Origin: Hysterium pulicare CBS 123377
Taxonomy: Eukaryota > Ascomycota > Dothideomycetes > Hysteriales > Hysteriaceae
Assembly (NCBI GenBank): GCA_000467715.1
Contig: AJFK01000645.1
Span: forward strand, 1 to 64,000
DNA: 64,000 nucleotides
Direction of reading: 5' to 3'
Position 1 is the stretch's first letter, and each line of letters opens with the position of its first letter. This document shows, piece after piece, positions 43,933-54,959 of this stretch. The notes under the pieces were generated by a model. That model worked only from the letters and a program-made list of their open reading frames with translations. It searched no databases and had not been told where the DNA came from. Position numbers and translations under genes: made by a program.

Positions 43933-44985
43933 CTACAACTTCAACCTTCTCTCCTTCAAATACTCATAATCCGGCATAGCATCCCTAACCCACTTCTCAA
44001 TCCTCCTCCCCTCCTCCCCTCCAAACTCCTCTCTCCACTTCGCAGCCTCCACCTCCAAATCCAACCCCCTCGCCGTCTTCCCTTCCACAATACCCGAAGA
44101 AGCATCAATAGTCGAACGCATCCTCCTCTCCGCCTTCCCAACCCTCTTCAGCTGCTCATCGCTCGCCACATCCCACTCAAACCTCAACTCGTCCACATCC
44201 AACCCCGCAATCTTCGCATACTTGCGCACGACCTCAGGCTCCAACATAACATCATCCGCATCCAAAACCAGCGGCCACAAAACACCCTCCACCCCCGTCT
44301 CTTTCTGCGTCTCGGAGAAGTGCTCAGCATACCAATCGTACAACCCCCTCGACCAATGCACCGTCATCTCCAACCCCATCCCCACCTGCCCCTTCGCCGC
44401 CTCCTTCCCTTGAATATCCACACTCGTTCTATAGAGCGAAGGAACCACTAACGCCGGATGCCGGATCAAAAACGTCGGTTTCCACCTCAAGAGAATCTCA
44501 TCCGGCAGCACCGTTTCATTCCCCTTTGACCTCGTCCCCTGTCCGCCACCCCACTCTACCATCCAAGGCACCTCCTCCTCCTCCGTCTCCTCGCTATACA
44601 AAAACCGCGTCTCAGACACCGGCTCCGCCAACCAAGTCACATGCTCCTTGAACCAGACGCCCTTCCCCTTTTCCTCTACCTCCTCAAAGTACCCCTGCAT
44701 CGCCTCGAAACTCTTCTGATAACTCCGCATTAACCTATTCCGGTAACTGGGCGAGAACTCCCTGATGTGGTGGCCGTAGGTTGCAGGCGGTCTGAAGCGC
44801 GCTTGCTGGGTTGGGAGGAAGAAATAGCCATCGCGCGCGCTGGGGTGGATGGATGGTTGATTGGGCAGAGAGAGGATTTTTTGCAGGAGGTGGGAGGCTG
44901 TGCGGGGGTAGGTTAGGAGGACTTGCGGGTGGAGGGTGGGTTTAGGTTTGGGTTCAGGCTGAGGGGAGGTCATTCTGGGTTGCAA
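43933..44985 (-). CDS. P-loop sulfotransferase-like protein
   Basis: A single exon of 350 codons from ATG 44985; the ATG at 44973 is an equally good start. HPQVLLTYPRTASHLLQKIL near residue 19 resembles the 5'-phosphosulfate-binding loop of PAPS-dependent sulfotransferases. RWKPTFLIRHPALVVPSLYR near residue 170 resembles the 3'-phosphate-binding strand and helix. The C-terminal ALD-like segment LWPLVLDADDVML fits fungal members. There is no signal peptide or membrane anchor, so a cytosolic enzyme acting on a small molecule is likely if it is active. It could also be one of the fungal P-loop NTPase-like relatives without proven activity. Confidence 0.72.
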   Translation of the reverse strand: MQPRMTSPQPEPKPKPTLHPQVLLTYPRTASHLLQKILSLPNQPSIHPSARDGYFFLPTQQARFRPPATYGHHIREFSPSYRNRLMRSYQKSFEAMQGYFEEVEEKGKGVWFKEHVTWLAEPVSETRFLYSEETEEEEVPWMVEWGGGQGTRSKGNETVLPDEILLRWKPTFLIRHPALVVPSLYRTSVDIQGKEAAKGQVGMGLEMTVHWSRGLYDWYAEHFSETQKETGVEGVLWPLVLDADDVMLEPEVVRKYAKIAGLDVDELRFEWDVASDEQLKRVGKAERRMRSTIDASSGIVEGKTARGLDLEVEAAKWREEFGGEEGRRIEKWVRDAMPDYEYLKERRLKL

Positions 44986-46214
44986 GTCTGGAATATTGGG
45001 ATGAGAGTGTTTAGATTTTGAGATTTTGGGTTGTTTTATGGGGTTTTGAGGTTTTTGAAAGACTTTTTGTAGGGCCTCTTATGTTAAAGGATTAAAGGTT
45101 ATTTTGAGGTAGTCAGCTTTTTAGCTGAAGGATCGTGCTAGGCCTAATAAGGACGTGGACCCGATTGGTAATCATGAGCTTTATCCAAGTCTCAAACTCT
45201 TGTAGATCATTATGTTGAAGCTTGACTTAAGAAATCATAAATATTGGGATCTAATAAAGGGCGCGTGTATTATCTCCTACAATTTCCTATTTCTCTAGAT
45301 TAGAGCCTAGAGAAACTGTGTGGGTTAGATAATAGGTTGAACGGTACTTTGCTATTAACCAATTTTCTAAACTAGATAACGCACTTTTATGTATAGTTTT
45401 GGAGAACATAAATGTGGTAGTATTAGAAGCAGATCTTCGTTGAAGTAAGCCTTCCCTTTGGCTAGATCATGCTTCGTTTATATACTCGTTTCGAGTCCTC
45501 CTTTACGATAGAGCTAGCCTAGCCTTAGAGATATATCCCATTTTCTGAAATAGAGAATCAGGTCGAAAACAGTTTAAGAAGTTTGTCGAGAGAGCAAGTC
45601 TCTCCTAATTGACGACGTAGCTTTGGAGAGATGGAGTTGGACTTGTGATCTTATCAACAGGACAAGACGTGTATATATATTCAACGCGGTTGAAGCCACG
45701 GGAACCCCGGGCTTATCCGCATGGATAGGAATATCACTTCGTAGCGTATTCTTCAGACCTTGATCAAGTAGTGATAAGTCTATTAGTAACCCAAACAGGA
45801 GACCTTTCAACTTATCGCGAACAGCCAAGAAAAGCCGGCTTTCTCGGAAGGACTACCCGATTTCGGATACGGATAACCTATCAGCAATCTTAGTGTCGGA
45901 GGTCCGATACTAATGAAGTCTGCGATGGTTCACGATTGACGTACCTGTTGGCGACATCTGTTCAACCCGGAAATATTCCATCATTTTCTCTACCAGGCAT
46001 CCGGTAAATGGGGGATTGCAGAATGAAACCCAGCTTTCATTTTCAATCTTTCTCTCCTAAGGCTTGCATATTCTCTTGGTCTTTCCATCTTCCATTGATA
46101 TTGCAAAAGTAATGTTTCATTGTCTTCATTGGTGGCTAGTCTTATTTCCAGCTTTATTTCCAGCTTCCGCACTCGGCCAGTTTCTCATCGGCAATTTCGA
46201 CCCTGCTTTCTATC
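44986..46214. other. Intergenic spacer, moderately AT-rich
   Basis: About 1.2 kb upstream of the DHA2 transporter. The part from about 45040 to 45560 is AT-rich with many TpA steps and may be an old decayed repeat, but no element can be named. An open frame at 45574-45828 (-) has no recognisable domain. Confidence 0.4.
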
Positions 46215-48014
46215 ATGACAGCTCGTCAAAGAGAAGCTGAAAATGCTCTTACGGATCAGACGAACCTTCTCCCGCTGCCCAAACTTCTGATCGTATTCGG
46301 ATGCATGTCGTTGGCGCTCCTCATAACTTTCATCGACCAGAATGGCATCAGTGTCACGCTTCCCACAATTGGAAAATCTCTCAATGCAGCTTCCACCATT
46401 TCCTGGGCTGGAACCAGTAGTCTCATCGCGAACACTTTCTGCAGCATGCTGTACGGACGTCTGAGCGATATCTTCGGGCGAAAAAGCGTGTTGATAGCGG
46501 CTTTGCTTCTGCTGTCCCTCTCCGACCTGCTTTGCGGACTCTCCCAGAATGGAGCAATGTTCTATGTCTTCCGAGGCGTTGCTGGTGCTGCAGGCGGTGG
46601 AATCACGAATCTGACCATGATGATTGTATCCGATGTGGTGACACTGGAGCAGCGGGGTAAATATCAAGGTATTCTTGGGGCAACGGTAGGATTGGGCAAT
46701 GCAGCCGGCCCGTTCATCGCTGCGGCATTCATCTTGAGAAGCCCTGGTGGAGGTGCCGGTCTGGCAGAGGGTTGGAGATGCTTTTTCTATTTGCTCGCGC
46801 CCTTAGCCATTGCATGTGCGGTTGTTTCATGGAGATTACTACCAGGCATGCAGAAGAAGAATTCGAACAACGAAAGCGGAGAAAAATCAGCACTGGGATG
46901 GAGACAAAGTGTTATGTTGATTGATTGGAAGGGACTAGGTGCTGTTTCCGTTGCGGTAATCCTCCTTCTAATTCCTATCTCCGGAGGCGGGTCGTATTTT
47001 GCATGGAATTCGCCGCTCGTGATATCCATGTTTGTGATTGGAGGTTGCGCGCTGGTTCTATTCGTCATTATCGAGTGGAAGTGGGCTCGATTGCCAATGA
47101 TGCCCAGTAAGTTCCTATCCAAGGTTGAAGTAGATGCCTTCAGAACCACTAATAAGGATATAGTCAGTCTCTACAGCGATGGTGTCATTACTATCATGTT
47201 GATTCAGTCATTTTTTCTCGGCGCCGTTTACCAGTCCTTTCTCTACTACCTCCCCTTATACTACCAGAACGTCCGTCAATGGAGCGCCATCGTTTCGGCA
47301 GCCTTGACTTGCCCTGTTGTCGTCATGCAAATGACTTTCTCGATTCTCTCAGGACAGTATGTCTCACGTAGAAAAAGATATGGAGAGGTACTGTGGGTCG
47401 GTTTCGGCATCTGGACAATAGGTGCCAGCCTGACAGTTCTTTTTGACCAAGATACTCATCCAGCCGTGTGTGCGATAATCCTGTGCCTTGTCGGAGTAGG
47501 TGTAGGTCTCACCTTCCAACCTACTCTCGTGGCACTTCAAGCGCATGCACCAAAATCACAACGTGCTGTGATTACTGGAAATCGAAACTTCTTCCGTTGT
47601 TTAGGAGGAGCTTGTGGATTGGCTATTTCTGCCGCCATTCTTCAATCCACGCTCAAAGCACATCTCCCCGCGGGTTTCGAGGACCTGGCTCATTTGACCT
47701 ATAGTTTACCGGACCGAGGATCGTTGGGAGGGGGGGTAAGCCCAGAGCAATGGGAATCCATCCTGCAGGCTTACATGAAAGCGAGCAGGGCTGTTTTCAT
47801 TATGCAAGGGCCATTCATGGGTGTTTGCTTATTCGGATGCCTCTTCGTAAAGGACAAAGGTCTAAAGAGACCGGACGAAGTGGGCGGCGGTCAGGCCCCC
47901 GATGTACCAGAGAAGCAAAACCAGGACGGTGAAGAAGATCTTGATAGCGAGAAGAGCGCAGGCAGCGGTGCAATAGGTCGATTAGATGGGCGGCAATCCA
48001 ATAATTTAAATTAG
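46215..48014 (+). CDS. MFS multidrug transporter, DHA2 (14-TM) family
   Basis: The reading frame is open throughout, but a 57-nt intron (47107-47163, GTAAGT...TAG, with branch-like ACTAAT) probably interrupts it in frame. Removing it restores MMPISLYSDGVITIMLIQSFFLG, the usual TM boundary, and gives 580 aa instead of 599. There are about 14 hydrophobic segments. Family motifs include LDxxIV-like FIDQNGISVTLPTI in TM1, GRLSDIFGRKS (motif A) and FRGVAGAAGGGITN. The C-terminus is hydrophilic. It likely exports toxic or secondary-metabolite compounds by proton antiport at the plasma membrane. The convergent Zn2Cys6 gene next door is a candidate regulator. Confidence 0.9.
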   Translation: MTARQREAENALTDQTNLLPLPKLLIVFGCMSLALLITFIDQNGISVTLPTIGKSLNAASTISWAGTSSLIANTFCSMLYGRLSDIFGRKSVLIAALLLLSLSDLLCGLSQNGAMFYVFRGVAGAAGGGITNLTMMIVSDVVTLEQRGKYQGILGATVGLGNAAGPFIAAAFILRSPGGGAGLAEGWRCFFYLLAPLAIACAVVSWRLLPGMQKKNSNNESGEKSALGWRQSVMLIDWKGLGAVSVAVILLLIPISGGGSYFAWNSPLVISMFVIGGCALVLFVIIEWKWARLPMMPSKFLSKVEVDAFRTTNKDIVSLYSDGVITIMLIQSFFLGAVYQSFLYYLPLYYQNVRQWSAIVSAALTCPVVVMQMTFSILSGQYVSRRKRYGEVLWVGFGIWTIGASLTVLFDQDTHPAVCAIILCLVGVGVGLTFQPTLVALQAHAPKSQRAVITGNRNFFRCLGGACGLAISAAILQSTLKAHLPAGFEDLAHLTYSLPDRGSLGGGVSPEQWESILQAYMKASRAVFIMQGPFMGVCLFGCLFVKDKGLKRPDEVGGGQAPDVPEKQNQDGEEDLDSEKSAGSGAIGRLDGRQSNNLN

Positions 48015-48300
48015 AAGATAAATGTGATAGAGGTGTCCTGGAAGCGACGTTTCATAAACTTTCTTTCGCTGACAGAGTGAATGCCAGGGGTTTACTGATG
48101 ACGTGTTTGTTTGGAGACTGCTATTCCGAATCGTCTCGTGACTGTCAAGAAGCTATCTTTGTGTTTAATGCAATGTTTGACTTTGTTAAGATGGGTGGTC
48201 GAGATAATTGTTTCGCGAGCGATGCCGGAAATCCGTTTCTCTCCAAGTTTTGTATAAGGAGATATGATAGTTGCGCGGGCGAGCTGGCATCACATGTACG

Positions 48301-50590
48301 CTATTGAATGCCGAACTGCCCAGATAAGTTCTCAAGGCTTTCAAAATCAGGCATCCAAGCTGCAGCACCGTCGTCTTGGTCTATCCAGTTCGCGAGCTCC
48401 ATAACCATGCGCATAGCATCATCATTGTTTTCCCCATGTTGTCCCGCGAATGCCGCACTGGCTGCCGCAATGCTTGCGTGTGCCGAAGTAGTCTCATTTA
48501 TGCCTTTTTGCAAGCTTGCTTCCTCCGTTTGATCATAATCACTGGCTGCGGTGACCTCCAGCTTTTCCATCGTAGCATTGACCAGAATCTCAAAGGCGTC
48601 TCGATACTTTTTCACCCAACCGGCTCTTTCTCCCATGACGAATAAAACTGAGCTGCACGCTCTGATGTCATTGCTCAAGGCCACTGACCAAACTCTATGT
48701 GCAGCTGTCCATAGGCAATAAAGTATAGTGATTCCCGCAACAAATACGGTCTGCACGGCAATGAAACTATGTCCATAGTCCAAAGTCTGATGGAGACGCT
48801 TGTGCATTTGGCAGATATCTCCCGCAGCGCGCAAGCACTTTCGATAGTAAGAATCGGTTGGGGGTAAGATGGAAAGGAACGGCTGAATCAGGAGTCGTAC
48901 AGCTCTGTTATAATGAAGCATAGGGTAATCCAGTTCTGGATCGGAGAAGCGGTGGTATAGCGAGGCTCGCCAGCTCTCGAGATCCGCGTATAGTCGATCC
49001 ATTTTGGGTCGCAGTGTGCTGAGAGGTCGATCTGCTCGGTATATTGAGTTGTGGATACGAGATTCGAGACGGCGAAATTGGAAGAGCGATATCGCAAGAG
49101 ACAGTGATGATTTGCCGTCTTCATCAACAACTTCGAGGGGAAATTCAATGTCTATATGACGATCTAGAATACTGAGAGGACGTCCAAGTGACACTGCTAT
49201 TGTTCTCTCAAGAGCATACACGGTCCAGAAAAGACGCCGTCGCAATTGAGCTGTAGAGTGGTCAAGACCATCCTCACAAGTCTTGCGGTGCAGTCCCAAA
49301 TCTATGCAAGTGCGCATAGCAAGGCCGGTCATATACCACATTCCATAGCTTGAAGCTGAGCGGAGATGGTAAATCACGAGGAGTATCATTGCTTCAATGT
49401 TTTGAACCGTTCGGGATTCTCGAGCCGCAGAAATGTGCTGCAAGGCTGTCATGTAGTAGCTCTATGTTGGCGGTGTGGTTAGAATAACCCCTGTGACTCT
49501 AAAAGTTAAGTGGAAAGGTAGATATTACGCACCTCTGGACTGCAATTGGCTGATTTCTCCGTCAACTGGAGGAGCATCGCTCCCATGGCATATACTAAGT
49601 AGAGCTTGAAGATTCCAAACCGCTCGGATTTTGAGATATCTGAATGTCTTGCTGTAGCCAACCTAATGCCATCGGCATGCAACCTCCATAATTCTGCTGG
49701 GTCAAGGAATGGGTATCGCGGATGCAATCGCGATAGGTACGTATTAACGAGCCGTACACCCAGTTCATCACGAGGAGGAGGAGCGCTGTTCGCACGGAGA
49801 TCTTCTATGGTTATTCCTCTCGTACCATAGGATCCTTTCCGTGGATTACAAGTGTTCGAAGAGCCATTCTCCTCTTGAGAAGTGGGTAGGGCCTTATTCC
49901 ACACAGTGGCTTGAACCATTTCTCCCAAATTCACGGCAAGGGATAGACCTGAAGACGAACCAACATAGGCTGGAGCTTCAAAGTTTCCAAGGTTTAGGAA
50001 CTCGACTACTTCTCCAAGAGCATTCCCATTTTGGCCTGGAGAAACTGAACTGGTTGACTGGAGACGGCTTTCAACATGGCGTTGTTGCCGAGCTAATCGC
50101 GTTTCGAGGAACGCAATTCGGTCTTCTAAAGCTCTCGTATACCTAGAGGTGACCAGGTCAGCATAGAAATTTCGAGTCGCCTTCAATTCTCGTCTCAAGG
50201 GCTCAATTTCACGGTCCTGACTGGATCCTTGAAACTCAACGCAAAGCCATTGAGAAACTGTTCTGGGGGGGAATTCTCGGATTCAATTCGGACCAAAGCA
50301 TTATCATGGAGATGGAATTCGGTTGCACGTTGACAGCCGCGATGGAAACATGAACGCACTCACGCTGTATGTACCGGCGACGTGTCTCTTCCCTCTCCAA
50401 CAACGATCTTGTCGCATTCCACGCCAGCCTTCTGGCAATTTGAACAAACAGGCCACTGACTATCGCATTTCTGCTTCCTGTTCTTGCACCGGGTGCAGGC
50501 AGTTCTCGCTCGTTTCCTGGGGTTGTCCTCAGCCGGCGAGGTTGGCGAAGCGAGAAGTCGACGCGACAGGTTGGGCGTAACAGTATTCAT
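48301..50590 (-). CDS. Zn2Cys6 fungal-type transcription factor
   Basis: Three exons (50590-50364, 50142-49533 and 49461-48301) with introns of 221 and 71 nt encode 665 aa. The binuclear cluster has Cys at 32, 35, 42, 49, 52 and 59 (spacing 2-6-6-2-6), preceded by a basic arm RKRARTA. The spliced [17 protein letters not shown] forms the usual coiled-coil after the cluster. The middle region from about residue 190 to 420 ([20 protein letters not shown], later [20 protein letters not shown] and [23 protein letters not shown]) is the fungal_trans domain. It is a nuclear DNA-binding regulator. It is convergent with the DHA2 transporter (287 nt apart), suggesting but not proving a regulator-efflux pair. 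Confidence 0.92.
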
Positions 50591-51177
50591 ACTTCTCCTT
50601 TGTTATAAAGCGCATACATGATGCAGCATGTTCCCATATGACCGGGCTTACTCATATAAATAAATGGGTGGCGTGTAAAGATAGTGTCAATCCCGATGCA
50701 GTGGAGGCCACTAGCGTGATTGATAAGAGCAAAGATAGGTAAAGCGCGCTAATGAGCTGTCTCGTTTGGGATGGATGACCAATTGATTGGTATCCGTATG
50801 CTTTCTCTTCTTGCGATAGCTGCCAACTGGGGAACAACAAAAGGCTTTTGATTTTCTATCTATGGTATTTATTGTGTCGTTAATCGGTTGGCAATACTCT
50901 CACAAGTATGCTGTGGTCGTGGATATCTCATCATTCGTTATGAAACGCATCTATGCCATCTTGGTACCATTTGGAAACAGAGCAACCAAAAAGTTGTGTC
51001 GAAGGGTGACTCGGGGTATCATAATGTCGGTCCTCAATCTCGTCCTCAACTTTCCATCCAGTATCCTATTATTGATTGCCGGCCAAATATAAAAGTAGCC
51101 GATGGCTAAGGTTCGCCAGCCAGACTCATCGATCCACTTCATTCTCCCCCACTACATCCACCCTGACATGTATGAGA
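50591..51177. other. Intergenic spacer
   Basis: About 590 nt between the transcription factor start and the GNAT stop. Overlapping short frames here show no family features. Confidence 0.5.
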
Positions 51178-52074
51178 CTAGATGTCGTCTCGCTTGTAGT
51201 ACTTGTCATCAATGTGTAGTTTCCTCCACATGCCTAGATGTTCGATGCCTTCTTCCCACCACCTACTCTCCTTGGAAATATCCATCTCGCCATTCTCTCC
51301 AGTCAACTCCTCTCTGAAGCCATGTCGCGCCCACACGGCTTCCACCTGGACTTGCGCATGTACCATACATAGCCCTCGCCACATCATGACATCCTCCGGG
51401 TCTTTTCCTTCAATCTTGGCTGCTTCGATTTTGGTAGGGTCCGGAGGTGGCAGGATATGTGTAGGATGAGTTGCAGCCCACTCTAATGCGGTGTTAACAA
51501 GGAGCTTTGAGAGGCCGAGCTTGCGATACTCTTTCAAGGTCGCGAGACGACCGAGTTTGATGTATGGCTCCGTTGGATGGTTGTGTTGGACTGCCGCACT
51601 TGTCGTGCCTGGGGACGGATCGGCATCTGGATGTTTGTCGTGGGGTACATCATCAGGTAACTGCTGAAGGACAGGTGGAGAGGTCTTGAGATATGGGTTT
51701 GGACCGTGGGGCGGCGGAATTAGACGGACGGTGCCAACAGGGACGCGAGAAGCAGATGCTGAATTCTTTCTGTTTTCGTCCTCCTTCTTCCCAATAGCGC
51801 CATTCTTGCCATCGTTCAAGTCCTCTGGAGGCGGAGATGAGGTATTAGCAACGGAGGCATACACTACCCAGTGCCAGCTTCGCGCATCCTCTTCGTCAAG
51901 CTCATTCTCCAATGGTATGTTCTGTTCGTCGACAAACACTTCTTCGCGCACAGACATGGCATCTTTGAACGCCTGCGGCACTGAGTCGGGCTGTTCGTAG
52001 AAGCGCTTCGTACGATCGTAGGCGGAGAGGGCGGCACCCGGAGGAGGCACTAGAGTGATGAATTGGGTAGACAT
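51178..52074 (-). CDS. GNAT-family N-acetyltransferase
   Basis: A single exon of 298 codons. The N-terminal block VREEVFVDEQNIPLENELDEED and WHWVVYA is the beginning of a GNAT fold. VPVGTVRLIPPP is strand 3. LGRLATLKEYRKLGLSKLLVNTALEWA contains the acetyl-CoA pyrophosphate loop (R/Q-x-x-G-x-G/A type, here RKLGLS). The C-terminal HAQVQVEAVWARHGF is the strand that closes the fold. A disordered Pro/Asp/Lys insert of about 60 residues separates strands 3 and 4. Probably soluble. The acceptor substrate cannot be deduced. Compared with bacterial ElaA-like proteins it is longer because of the insert. Confidence 0.85.
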   Translation of the reverse strand: MSTQFITLVPPPGAALSAYDRTKRFYEQPDSVPQAFKDAMSVREEVFVDEQNIPLENELDEEDARSWHWVVYASVANTSSPPPEDLNDGKNGAIGKKEDENRKNSASASRVPVGTVRLIPPPHGPNPYLKTSPPVLQQLPDDVPHDKHPDADPSPGTTSAAVQHNHPTEPYIKLGRLATLKEYRKLGLSKLLVNTALEWAATHPTHILPPPDPTKIEAAKIEGKDPEDVMMWRGLCMVHAQVQVEAVWARHGFREELTGENGEMDISKESRWWEEGIEHLGMWRKLHIDDKYYKRDDI

Positions 52075-52639
52075 AGCGGGAAGCTGCCGAAGCTCGCAGT
52101 TGAGGGAAATCGCGGTAGACGAGTGGTGGTGGTTGTGCTCACTGTCTGGTGGGGGATAACCCTATGCTGTAAGTATTATGAGTGAATGTGAGCTGACTTG
52201 GTCGATTGGACTTTTAGGCTGAGGCTTCGCCGGCGATAGCCTTGTCAGTCAATAGCAAATGGGAGGCCCAAAACCGGCGTGTGACGTGAGCTTCAAATGC
52301 GGTGCACTCGGAAGAAAATGTCCAACTTGGCACAGCCAAACAGGCGGGAAGTTCTTGTTTCAGGGTCCGCTCAAACACAATTGCAGCCTGGCTTTTATGG
52401 GTCGTCCCTACAGGCGTGGCAGTCATGCTGTCTCAAGTTCATAAGGCGAAAAATGTCCCACCATGACGTGAGTGCCAAGCATGAGACCCTGAAATGGCAA
52501 GGGCTTAGTAAGGCCAAATGCACAACCCTGTGCGAAGAACATTTGCACTCAATGATTATATACTGTTCTTTGTATATTAGTATGAAGTGAGCTGCTTAGT
52601 GTTTACAGTATGACTACAAATCGAGCAAAGTATCGAGAT
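52075..52639. other. Intergenic spacer
   Basis: About 560 nt with no recognisable gene, holding the GNAT promoter and the alcohol oxidase 3' end. Confidence 0.5.
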
Positions 52640-54959
52640 TCACAGTCGCGCTCCTTGTTGTAGCACGCTTTCCTTCCGGAGCTCCTTCGCAATGCCTCTT
52701 GAAATCCAGTCAGATATGGCCATATTCGTGACCATTGGGTTTACGCCACTCGCACTGGGGAAGACGCTCGCGTCTGCAACGAAGAGCCCTTTTGTGCCCC
52801 AGACCTCACCATAAGGATCAATTACACTCGTCTTCGGGCTTGATCCCATACGGCAGGTCCCCATCTGATGCGCAGAAACAAACATCGACTCGGGAGAAGG
52901 GAACCCAGTCTTCCTAATCGTATCCAGCCATTCATTGAATCGAGCATCGTTAATACCTTCCTCATCGTCGACGGGGTTGACCTCACCACGGACAAAGGTA
53001 GGTACGCCGGGAATGACCGTGAAAAGCTCCGCGGCACCGGCCACGTACTGGATCTTTGCAAGGGCTATGAGGCCTTCTATTATGTGTCGCTTGTCGAAAG
53101 CAGATACATTGTACTTGAATCGGACTCGACCGTCATCCGGGTCGGGATAGACCTGACCAGTGTAACGATCCCTAGCAAGGGAGATATAGCCGGCCATGTG
53201 TTTCATGCGTGCCGCGGACAGTTTGTAATCAAGCCCGCCCTTCCACGGAAGCCAAATAAGCCATGAGGATGGAATCATGTTAGTGGCTTCAAGCTTCACT
53301 CCATGTCCCTTACCATCTTGATTTTCGAGTTCAGACACGACCGATGTCAAGATGGCGCCTTCCCAGGGTCTGATCTCCTCTTTGTGGATAGCACCAAGTA
53401 ACGACACTGGATGTAGGTGGAGGTGCCGTCCGATGTTATGGTTTTTCAATCCGCTTCGAAGTAGTAGTAACGGGCTCTGCATCGTGCCGGCAGAGACGAT
53501 GACGCGTTTGGCCTTAACTATAACCTCGCATTTCGTAATGGGTAGCCCAGCAACACCTCCATTCTCATCACGCGAGACCCATGTGCCTTTCACGCCAACG
53601 GCCATCTTATTCCCGTCTTTGACTTCAAATAGAATCTTCTCGGCATGAAATCCTTCGATGAATCTAGCCCCCGCACGAGCTGCATCGGGAAGGGTGGACA
53701 CAACAGGCCCTTGCTTTTCACAAGATCCACATCCAAAAGTACAGTGACCACAGTAATGTTGCTTGCCACCAGTGTTCTGGGGGACTGCTTTGTGCGTCCA
53801 CCCCAGTTTTCGCGCTCCTTCCATGAGCTTGCTGTTTGTGGGATTTTGTCTGATATGTTCGGTTGATACTCCCATGAGATCGCAGACGCGGTCGAGCGAG
53901 TCTTGATATGCCGCGGAGGTGAAGAAAGGTAGGCCGCCATCAGCCCATTCTTTGCGGACAAATCCTTGAGTTTGAAGGGAAGCAGACCAATTGACAGTGC
54001 CACCACCGCCCCAGGCTTGGCCCGCAACAACACTCATGGAGGTGTCATCCGCTTGAAAAGATTAGTTCTGGTGTGCAATGACAATCCGTGGTAGACTTAC
54101 ATGAGATGACACCTCCATTCATGAATAGATGGTTCCAGCCGTCCGCTTCTGACATCGGGAAATGATCAGGAGTCCAATGATATGAATTTTCGACGACAAT
54201 CACACTGTGTCCTGCCTCGGAAATATTCTTCGCGCACACTCCACCTCCACAACCACTGCCGATAACTACCACATCCGTTTCGATCGTCTGAATTTCAGTG
54301 CCAGGTGGAAATTGAATGAATTCGTAATCGAATCCTTTGCCTGGAATCATGCCAATAGGAATTCGCGGAAAACCTAGAATTTGTGGAAGAGTTGGACTCA
54401 GTTTTATCCATACCTGCTTCGAAAGAAAAGTAAGAGAACGGTAGAGCTGCCGAAGAAGAGGCAGTCTAGCAGTAGCCCAACCCTGGATGATTGCCTCTCT
54501 GACTGCGACGGGCTGGTCCGCAATTGAGGTTGTATAACCGGTCAAGACAAGTGATCCTGCTCGATAATTGAGAAGGTTCAACACCATCAGAAACTGGTTT
54601 TTTGAGCTGGTTGGCATATAAAAGGCTAGTAGACGCTGGAGGGCCCCTCGAAATGCTGGATTCGAGGAAGCACTTTCCTTTAGGTATGTGGCTGGCATTG
54701 CTTCACTAATTCCATCCGGGGCAAGACCTTTCAATGTGCTCAGAGCAGTTGAATATCCATTCACAGGGACTGCCAGCTCGACACGCGCGTCAACCATGGG
54801 GTGAGGTTGAAGGGAAGGAATGATGGCATCCGCAATCGCGAGCAGAGTCCTCCATTGCAACGGTGTAAGCGGATCTTCTTGCGGCAGCGGTTGGAGGGGA
54901 GTGGCTTTGGGGGACACGGTCTCTTTCGTGAGGGATGTCATATTGATATGTCCTGACAC
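52640..54959 (-). CDS. FAO1: Long-chain fatty alcohol oxidase (GMC family)
   Basis: Two exons (54959-54101 and 54048-52640) with a 52-nt intron encode 755 aa. ATG 54941 is a close alternative start. A long N-terminal region precedes the FAD motif VVVIGSGCGGGVCAKNI at about residue 230. The splice creates GGVISSDDTSMSVVAGQAWGG, the GMC signature region. Later come YCGHCTFGCGSCEKQG, RVIVSAGTMQSPLLLLRSG (GMC signature 2) and HQMGTCRMG. VADASVFPSASGVNPM carries the active-site His/Asn region. The length and the cysteine-rich YCGHCTFGC block match yeast and fungal long-chain alcohol oxidases, membrane-associated enzymes that oxidise fatty alcohols to aldehydes with O2 during alkane and fatty-acid omega-oxidation. 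Confidence 0.93.

Noticed and set aside
45574-45828. Minus-strand frame in the AT-rich spacer as part of an old mobile element
   Set aside because: No recognisable domain. The composition is only suggestive.
3384-47000. A single biosynthetic cluster made of the terpene synthase, FAD monooxygenase, sulfotransferase-like gene and DHA2 transporter
   Set aside because: These genes are spread over more than 40 kb with conserved housekeeping genes between them.
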